A stretch of DNA of 37,753 nt from the NCBI GenBank assembly GCA_903928495.1, contig CAIYQZ010000016.1, forward strand, positions 1-37,753, read 5' to 3'. Within the stretch, counting starts at the first letter, position 1; every line of letters starts with the position of its first letter. This document shows, piece by piece, positions 32,966 through 37,753 of the stretch. The notes beneath the pieces were generated by a model. That model did no database searches. It was not told the DNA's origin and saw nothing but the letters and a program-made list of their open reading frames with translations. The translations under genes and the position numbers were made by a program. Source of the DNA: an uncultured bacterium (GTDB taxonomy: Bacteria > Pseudomonadota > Gammaproteobacteria > Burkholderiales > Burkholderiaceae_C).

Positions 32966-34342
32966 ATGAGTTTGCGCATTCACAACACCCTGTCCAGGGG
33001 GCTGGAGCTGTTCCAGCCGATGGAATCCGGTCATGTACGCATGTACGTCTGTGGCATGACGGTCTACGATTTGTGCCACTTGGGTCACGCGCGCTCGATG
33101 GTCGCATTCGATGTGGTTCAGCGCTGGCTCAGAGCCAGCGGCTACCGGGTGACATATGTTCGCAACATCACCGACATTGACGACAAAATCATTCGCCGTG
33201 CCCAGGAAAACCGAGAAACGATAGGTTCGTTGACGGACCGCATGGTTGACGCATTGCATCAGGATGCGGATGCGCTGGGCATTGAACGGCCCACCCATGA
33301 GCCGCGTGCCACAGCTTTTGTGCCGCACATGCTGGGCATCATCTCCAAACTGGAACAGCGCGGGCTGGCTTACCGTTCAAGCGACGGGGATGTGAATTTT
33401 GCGGTCAGGGGATTTGAGGGTTACGGGAAATTGAGCGGCAAAAGTGTGGATGAGCTGCGCGCTGGTGAGCGCGTGGCGGTTGCCGACGGAAAAAACGACC
33501 CACTCGATTTCGTTTTGTGGAAAGCGGCCAAGCCCGCTGAGCCTGATGAAGCAAAGTGGGACAGTCCATACGGATTGGGGAGACCTGGGTGGCACATCGA
33601 GTGCTCGGCCATGGGGTGCGAGTTGCTGGGCGAGAGCTTTGATATCCACGGCGGCGGCGCAGATTTACAGTTTCCGCATCACGAAAACGAAATTGCCCAG
33701 TCCGAAGGCGCGCACGGCAAGCCGCTTGCCCGTTACTGGATGCACAACGGTTTTGTGCGTGTGGACAACGAAAAGATGTCCAAAAGCCTCGGCAACTTCT
33801 TCACCATCCGTGAAGTGCTGGAGAAATTCGACGCCGAAACCGTCCGGTTCTTCATCATCCGTGCGCATTACCGAAGCGCTTTGAATTACAGCGATGTCTA
33901 TCTGGAGGACGCGCGTGGCGCCCTCAAACGCCTGTACACCGCTTTGGTCGGCATGGGCGCGGTGCCCGAGTGGACGCCTGATTGGACTTCAGGGCCTGCG
34001 GCGCAGTTCAAGGCGGCCATGGATGATGACTTCGGTACCCCTGAGGCGGTTGCTGTGCTGTTTGAACTGGCCTCCGAGGTCAATCGCACCCGCTCGATTA
34101 CCAGTGCCGTGTTGTTGAAGGGCTTGGGCAAGTGCCTTGGCCTCCTGCAACAGGACCCGGCTGCCTATTTGCAGGCCGGCCAAGGCATCGACTCCGCTGC
34201 CATCGAAATGCAGATCGCGGAACGGCAACTCGCAAAAGCCCAGCGCGACTTCGCGCGCGCCGACGACATACGCAAGGCCTTGCTGGCACAAGGTATTTTG
34301 CTCAAAGATGGTCCCACCGGCACCGTCTGGGAGCGGGTGTGA
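32966..34342 (+). CDS. cysS: Cysteine--tRNA ligase
   Basis: 458 residues from ATG 32966 ([11 protein letters not shown]), the conserved N-terminus; an in-frame GTG eight codons earlier is possible but less likely. The class I synthetase motifs are CHLGHARSM (HIGH) and [10 protein letters not shown] (KMSKS). Zinc ligands are [19 protein letters not shown] and the HH in [12 protein letters not shown]. The helical tRNA-binding domain ends the protein. It charges tRNA-Cys in the cytoplasm. The gene is divergent from the TPR gene across a 252-base gap, and it overlaps the next gene as GTGTGA. Confidence 0.96.
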   Translation: MSLRIHNTLSRGLELFQPMESGHVRMYVCGMTVYDLCHLGHARSMVAFDVVQRWLRASGYRVTYVRNITDIDDKIIRRAQENRETIGSLTDRMVDALHQDADALGIERPTHEPRATAFVPHMLGIISKLEQRGLAYRSSDGDVNFAVRGFEGYGKLSGKSVDELRAGERVAVADGKNDPLDFVLWKAAKPAEPDEAKWDSPYGLGRPGWHIECSAMGCELLGESFDIHGGGADLQFPHHENEIAQSEGAHGKPLARYWMHNGFVRVDNEKMSKSLGNFFTIREVLEKFDAETVRFFIIRAHYRSALNYSDVYLEDARGALKRLYTALVGMGAVPEWTPDWTSGPAAQFKAAMDDDFGTPEAVAVLFELASEVNRTRSITSAVLLKGLGKCLGLLQQDPAAYLQAGQGIDSAAIEMQIAERQLAKAQRDFARADDIRKALLAQGILLKDGPTGTVWERV

Positions 34343-34977
34343 CTTCTGTTGCAGCCCCCGCATCTCCAGGCTACTGGCCTCAGGCTTGCAAGCACCTGTC
34401 TGCCAAAGACAGGGTCATGCGAAAGCTGATCCTGGCACACCCTGCCATGCCATTGCAGTCCAGGGGCGATGCCTTTGCCACGCTGGCCCGCAGCATCGTT
34501 GGGCAGCAGATTTCGGTCAAAGCCGCACAGTCGGTTTGGACGCGTTTGCTGGAGTTGGTGGGGGCCGCGAGTCCTGCAGCAGTGTTGGCGCTGAAAGCTG
34601 AGCACATGCGTTTGGCTGGGTTGAGTGCCCGCAAGGTGGAATACCTGCACGCGCTGGCCACCGGTTTTGCTGAGGGGCCTCTGGGCAGCAGTGATTGGGT
34701 CAGCGCCAGCGACGAGGACATTGTTCAGCAGCTCGTGGCCATTCGTGGTGTGGGCCGCTGGACGGCCGAGATGTTCCTGATTTTTCACCTTCACCGTCCC
34801 GACGTCTTGCCCTTGGACGATGTCGGGCTCGTCAACGGCATCAGCCGCGCCTATTATTCAGGTGAGCCAGTCAGTCGCAGCGATGTCCGGGAACTGGCCA
34901 GGGCTTGGTCGCCATACTCAACGGTAGCCACTTGGTATATTTGGCGTTCGTTGGAGGCGGCACCGGTCATGCACTGA
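34339..34977 (+). CDS. DNA-3-methyladenine glycosylase (AlkA-like, HhH-GPD)
   Basis: 212 residues from GTG 34339, which overlaps the cysS stop and has GGGAG five bases before it. [19 protein letters not shown] is the conserved entry to the HhH-GPD fold, [19 protein letters not shown] is the helix-hairpin-helix, and [12 protein letters not shown] carries the catalytic aspartate (D161). It lacks the C-terminal iron-sulfur cysteines of Nth/MutY, which supports an AlkA-type alkylpurine glycosylase, though shorter than E. coli AlkA because the N-terminal domain is missing. It removes alkylated bases to start base excision repair. Co-transcription with cysS is likely; there is no functional link to it. 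Confidence 0.92.
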   Translation: MTSVAAPASPGYWPQACKHLSAKDRVMRKLILAHPAMPLQSRGDAFATLARSIVGQQISVKAAQSVWTRLLELVGAASPAAVLALKAEHMRLAGLSARKVEYLHALATGFAEGPLGSSDWVSASDEDIVQQLVAIRGVGRWTAEMFLIFHLHRPDVLPLDDVGLVNGISRAYYSGEPVSRSDVRELARAWSPYSTVATWYIWRSLEAAPVMH

Positions 34978-35050
34978 CACCGGGACACTCACCGTCCGGA
35001 AACTTTGGGGCCAGGCACGTGACACTGCGCCTCACCACTGGAGCACATCG

Positions 35051-36055
35051 TTGGCCAAAAGAAATTACCTCGACTTTGAGCAGCCGATTGCCGAGCTTGA
35101 GACCAAGATTGAAGAGCTTCGCTACGTACAGACAGAGTCAGCCGTCGACATTTCCTCCGAAATAGACCAGCTGGCCAAAAAAAGCCAGCAACTCACCAAA
35201 GACATCTACAGCGACCTGACGCCCTGGCAAATCACCAAAATTGCCCGCCATGCTGACAGGCCCTACACGCTGGACTATGTCCGTGAGATGTTCACCCACT
35301 ACGTCGAGTTGCACGGTGACCGCCATTTCTCCGACGACCTGAGCATCGTCGGTGGGCTGGCCAGGTTCAACGGTCAGCCTTGCATGGTGTTGGGTCAGCA
35401 AAAGGGGCGCGATACCAAGGAGCGCGCGCTGCGCAACTTTGGCATGACCAAGCCGGAGGGATACCGCAAGGCCCTTCGCCTGATGAAGCTTGCCGAGAAG
35501 TTTGGACTCCCTGTTTTCACGTTCGTCGACACGCCCGGCGCCTACCCCGGCATCGATGCCGAGGAGCGGGGTCAGTCAGAGGCCATCGGCCGCAACATTT
35601 TTGAAATGGCCCAACTGGAGGTGCCCATCATCAGCACCATCATCGGTGAGGGTGGTTCTGGCGGCGCACTGGCCATTTCCGTAGCCGATCAGGTGCTGAT
35701 GCTGCAGTACTCCGTGTATTCCGTGATCAGCCCCGAGGGGTGTGCCTCCATCCTCTGGAAAACCAGTGACAAGGCTCAAGATGCAGCCGAGGCGCTGGGC
35801 ATCACTGCACACAGGCTCAAGGCCATGGGCCTGGTCGACAAAATCGTCAATGAGCCTGTGGGCGGCGCACACCGCGACCACAAGCAGATGGCTGCCTTCC
35901 TCAAACGAGCGCTGACCGACGCATGGCGCCAGTTGGCAGACCTCAAAACCAGCGAGTTGGTAGACAGGCGCTACGCGCGGTTGCAGAGCTACGGGCGTTT
36001 CACGGATACCAAAGCGGAAAGCAAAGCGGATGGCAAAGCCAGCCGCATCCGCTGA
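35051..36055 (+). CDS. accA: Acetyl-CoA carboxylase, carboxyltransferase alpha subunit
   Basis: 334 residues starting with TTG 35051 ([20 protein letters not shown]), which is supported by GGAG seven bases upstream and by the conserved N-terminus. Core features are [39 protein letters not shown], the oxyanion-hole segment [17 protein letters not shown] and [15 protein letters not shown]. With AccD it transfers the carboxyl group from biotin to acetyl-CoA, giving malonyl-CoA for fatty acid synthesis. The charged tail ([15 protein letters not shown]) overlaps the tilS start by 26 bases. Confidence 0.97.
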   Translation: MAKRNYLDFEQPIAELETKIEELRYVQTESAVDISSEIDQLAKKSQQLTKDIYSDLTPWQITKIARHADRPYTLDYVREMFTHYVELHGDRHFSDDLSIVGGLARFNGQPCMVLGQQKGRDTKERALRNFGMTKPEGYRKALRLMKLAEKFGLPVFTFVDTPGAYPGIDAEERGQSEAIGRNIFEMAQLEVPIISTIIGEGGSGGALAISVADQVLMLQYSVYSVISPEGCASILWKTSDKAQDAAEALGITAHRLKAMGLVDKIVNEPVGGAHRDHKQMAAFLKRALTDAWRQLADLKTSELVDRRYARLQSYGRFTDTKAESKADGKASRIR

Positions 36056-37046
36056 GCTTCATCCGGTGGCGGCCGCGGTGCCGTCTGAGATTTGGCAGGG
36101 TGTGCAGCGTTGGGCGGAGCTGCACCTGCCGACAGACCCCACCCTGTCACAACCTGTTGCCGTCGCGTTGAGTGGCGGAGCTGACTCTGTTGCCCTATTG
36201 CTGGCTGCGCAAGCCATGTGGCCGGGTCGTGTGGCGGCCATACACATCAACCACGGTTTGCAAAGCGCATCACAGGAGTTTGCTGCCGCGTGCCACGCGT
36301 TGTGTCAGGGGCTGCAGGTTCACTTGAGCGTTGCTGCAGTGGACGTTCATTGTCCACAGGGTGCCAGCCTGGAGGCCCAGGCGCGCGCGCACCGGTATGC
36401 AGCCCTGGCTGATGAGGCGCAGCGTCTGAACGCCGTCGCGGTGTTGCTGGGGCATCACGCCGACGACCAGGCTGAAACCGTGTTGCTTGCATTGACACGC
36501 GGCGCCGGGCTACCCGGTTTGTCTGCCATGGGCGAACGCAGCCTGAAGCACGGTGTCTTGTTTGGGAGGCCTTTGTTGGCGGTGCGCGGGGCGGTCATCC
36601 GACAATGGCTGGACGCATCTGGCGTCAGCTTTGTGGAAGACCCCACCAACCGCGATCTGGCATTCACCCGCAACCGCATTCGGCACCGAGTGCTGCCAAC
36701 GCTTGAGGCAGAGTTTCCTTCCATCGTGGCAACGTTGTCCCGCACGGCGCGGCACGCTGCAGAGGCGACGGGGCTACTGTTTGAGCTGGCCCAGGACGAC
36801 TTGGGCCACGTGGGTGACCCTCCAGAGCTGAAAAAGCTGCAGTCTTTGCCTCGCGCGCGGCAGGCCAACTTGTTGCGCCATTGGTTGCTGTCCGCTGCCG
36901 GTGCTGCGCCCAGCACAGCCCAACTCGATGAATTGCTGAGTCAAGTGGCTCGCTGCGTCACACGCGGACACGGCATCTCCATCAAAGTCTCATCGGGGCG
37001 TGTCGAACGCGTGGGAGGCAGGTTGCACTACGCCGCCGGGCTGTAG
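36030..37046 (+). CDS. tilS: tRNA(Ile)-lysidine synthase
   Basis: 338 residues. The PP-loop is [15 protein letters not shown] (about 43-57), followed by [49 protein letters not shown] and [31 protein letters not shown] completes the N-terminal catalytic domain; a shorter C-terminal domain follows, so it is at the small end for TilS. It attaches lysine to C34 of tRNA-Ile(CAU), changing its decoding to AUA, and is essential in most bacteria. ATG 36030 lies within the accA tail (26-base overlap), which implies coupled translation. Confidence 0.94.
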   Translation: MAKPAASAELHPVAAAVPSEIWQGVQRWAELHLPTDPTLSQPVAVALSGGADSVALLLAAQAMWPGRVAAIHINHGLQSASQEFAAACHALCQGLQVHLSVAAVDVHCPQGASLEAQARAHRYAALADEAQRLNAVAVLLGHHADDQAETVLLALTRGAGLPGLSAMGERSLKHGVLFGRPLLAVRGAVIRQWLDASGVSFVEDPTNRDLAFTRNRIRHRVLPTLEAEFPSIVATLSRTARHAAEATGLLFELAQDDLGHVGDPPELKKLQSLPRARQANLLRHWLLSAAGAAPSTAQLDELLSQVARCVTRGHGISIKVSSGRVERVGGRLHYAAGL

Positions 37047-37062
37047 ACGCATTCTTTTGAGG

Positions 37063-37068
37063 CATAAT
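37063..37068 (+). promoter_or_regulatory. Possible -10 element of the tRNA-Ser promoter
   Basis: CATAAT lies ten bases before the mature tRNA start, in the short gap after tilS. No good -35 is seen at 16-18 bases upstream, where the tilS end lies, so the tRNA may also be reached by readthrough. Low-confidence assignment. Confidence 0.35.
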
Positions 37069-37077
37069 TGTGGAATT

Positions 37078-37170
37078 GGAGTGGTGACCGAGTGGCCGAA
37101 GGTGCTCCCCTGCTAAGGGAGTATGGGGTGTAGAGCCTCATCGAGGGTTCGAATCCCTCCTGCTCCGCCA
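37078..37170 (+). tRNA. tRNA-Ser (anticodon GCU)
   Basis: 93 bases with a complete class II cloverleaf. The acceptor strand GGAGTGG pairs with CTGCTCC (including two G-U pairs). The anticodon stem-loop is CTCCC-CTGCTAA-GGGAG with anticodon GCT, for serine codons AGC/AGU. There is a long variable arm, and the T-arm is GAGGGTTCGAATCCCTC. The 3' CCA is encoded (37168-37170). The long variable arm is the identity element expected for serine tRNAs. It lies 31 bases after tilS and is followed at once by a strong terminator. Confidence 0.96.
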
Positions 37171-37175
37171 GACAG

Positions 37176-37210
37176 AACCCTAAGTGATTGATTCACTTAG
37201 GGTTTTTTCT
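37176..37210 (+). terminator. Rho-independent terminator after tRNA-Ser
   Basis: AACCCTAAGTGA (37176-37187) and TCACTTAGGGTT (37193-37204) form a perfect 12-bp stem with a TTGAT loop, followed by TTTTCTTTT. It starts five bases after the tRNA CCA end and would end transcripts from tRNA-Ser and from the cysS-alkA-accA-tilS run. Confidence 0.93.
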
Positions 37211-37612
37211 TTTGTGTCTCTGTGTCCAACATCCTGCCCCACAAAAACCAAACCGCTTGGGGCTGTTGGTCCTAAAGGGGAGGGCGCACGCCGCCACCTG
37301 CCCAGACACTGCGAAACTTTCGTAACCGCCCGCCGCTGTGGTGTTGCTGCCACGCTGCCAGACGCTTTCACGACTTCACCGTAAAAGCCCGAACCGCTGG
37401 CGCTGGTCGCGGCTTTGTTTCCACCGTTGGTGGGTTGTGCGAAATTCTCCGGTCGCTTCCTGCCGTCCGGACTGGTCTACCCCCCGACCACCCACCCGAG
37501 CGACTACTACACTTTTTTCTTGAGGGGCCCGCCACCGGTACAACCAGGGGGCTTTGGCAAGCGAATGGGGTTTTCAAACTTTTACCTTGTAGAGTTTTTC
37601 CGGCAGAAAGCT
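37211..37612. other. Gene-free region between the tRNA-Ser terminator and the IS left end
   Basis: About 400 bases in which I see no credible coding sequence, RNA structure or repeat. Short open frames exist but have no supporting start sites or recognisable protein character. No second copy of the tRNA-Ser 3' end is present, so there is no sign of an integrase-generated attachment site. It may be decayed sequence or an untranslated remnant around the insertion. Confidence 0.5.
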
Positions 37613-37616
37613 CTAA

Positions 37617-37753
37617 GGATGGTGTTCAAAACCCCGGTCAAGCCCGAATGGTGTGAGCGAGGTGCGCCGGGAACAATGGCGTCATGACCCAACAAGAACT
37701 TGGCCTGAACCTGAGCACGCGGCGCACGCGCAAAGCGGTGTTCCTCGACGAGA
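37617..37753 (+). mobile_element. Left end of an IS5-type insertion sequence (runs off window)
   Basis: The element is inferred from its transposase start at 37684. CTAA (37613-37616) matches the YTAR target that IS5-group elements duplicate. The sequence right after it, GGATGGTGTTCAAAACC, has the GGA-GGTG start and AT-rich inner part expected of an IS5-group terminal repeat, about 67 bases before the ATG. The right end is outside the window, so the repeat pair and target duplication cannot be confirmed. Confidence 0.5.
37684..37753 (+). CDS. IS5-family transposase, N-terminal fragment (3' end outside window)
   Basis: Only the first 23 residues are visible: MTQQELGLNLSTRRTRKAVF and then LDE. 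This opening (MTQQxLGLNL.. followed by an RKxxFLxxM-like block) is typical of IS5-group DDE transposases, in which VVPW.. and GRPP motifs follow further on. No ribosome-binding site is clear. The reading frame is intact to the window end; whether the gene is complete cannot be judged. Confidence 0.75.
   Translation, partial: MTQQELGLNLSTRRTRKAVFLDE

Noticed and set aside
37171-37753. Integrated island with tRNA-derived attachment site
   Set aside because: No integrase gene and no repeat of the tRNA-Ser 3' end in the visible sequence.
1-37753. CRISPR array, toxin-antitoxin pair or defence cassette
   Set aside because: No regularly spaced repeats and no recognisable cas, restriction, toxin or defence domains were seen on either strand.

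Overview
This 37.8 kb window is a GC-rich bacterial chromosome segment. Gene order and protein character point to the Burkholderiales, most likely family Comamonadaceae: a minor-pilin/PilY1 operon next to nrdR and glyA, a rib-nusB-aminotransferase-ybgC-tolQRA string, and accA-tilS after cysS and an AlkA-type glycosylase. I cannot assign a genus. It is almost entirely core genome. The only clear mobile DNA is the left end of an IS5-type element at the right edge.

Layout. (1) 1-1317, plus strand: the end of an unrecognised gene coupled to an exported SUMF1-fold protein. (2) 1366-5044, minus: a five-gene operon of a GntR/FCD regulator and a complete polar amino-acid-type ABC importer, with a likely operator at 5101-5114. 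(3) 5287-8884, plus: a CoA-binding protein, O-acetylhomoserine sulfhydrylase (metY) and a DmdB-like acyl-CoA ligase. (4) 8923-15481, minus: a tightly packed chain ribE-ribBX-ribH-nusB-aminotransferase-ybgC-tolQ-tolR-tolA, mostly joined by ATGA overlaps and lacking tolB/pal. (5) 15525-21891, minus: the type IV pilus priming operon fimT-pilV-pilW-pilX-pilY1-pilE. (6) 21976-23950, minus: nrdR and glyA, with a ZTP (pfl) riboswitch in the glyA leader. (7) 23973-27775: a membrane-anchored lytic transglycosylase and a divergent DUF349 protein. (8) 27802-32713, minus: an envelope operon of a TPR protein, an L,D-transpeptidase, periplasmic and cytoplasmic cyclophilins, and lpxH. (9) 32966-37046, plus: cysS, an AlkA-like glycosylase, accA and tilS, then tRNA-Ser(GCU) with a strong terminator. 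(10) 37211-37753: about 400 bases without a recognisable gene, then the IS5-type left end.

Themes. Much of the window serves the cell envelope: Tol motor, type IV pilus tip complex, lytic and L,D-transpeptidase wall enzymes, LpxH for lipid A and AccA for fatty acids. The remainder is cofactor and one-carbon metabolism: riboflavin, GlyA under ZTP control and NrdR. I found no CRISPR array, prophage or defence island, and nothing I would call a wholly new system. The best leads are: a 9-bp hairpin that buries the ribE start codon; a two-protein periplasmic module in which a TPR protein and an L,D-transpeptidase share a duplicated C-terminal NTF2-like domain, separated by an mRNA hairpin and a TTG/U8 start; the ZTP riboswitch; and a ribA-like domain that has lost its zinc cysteines.
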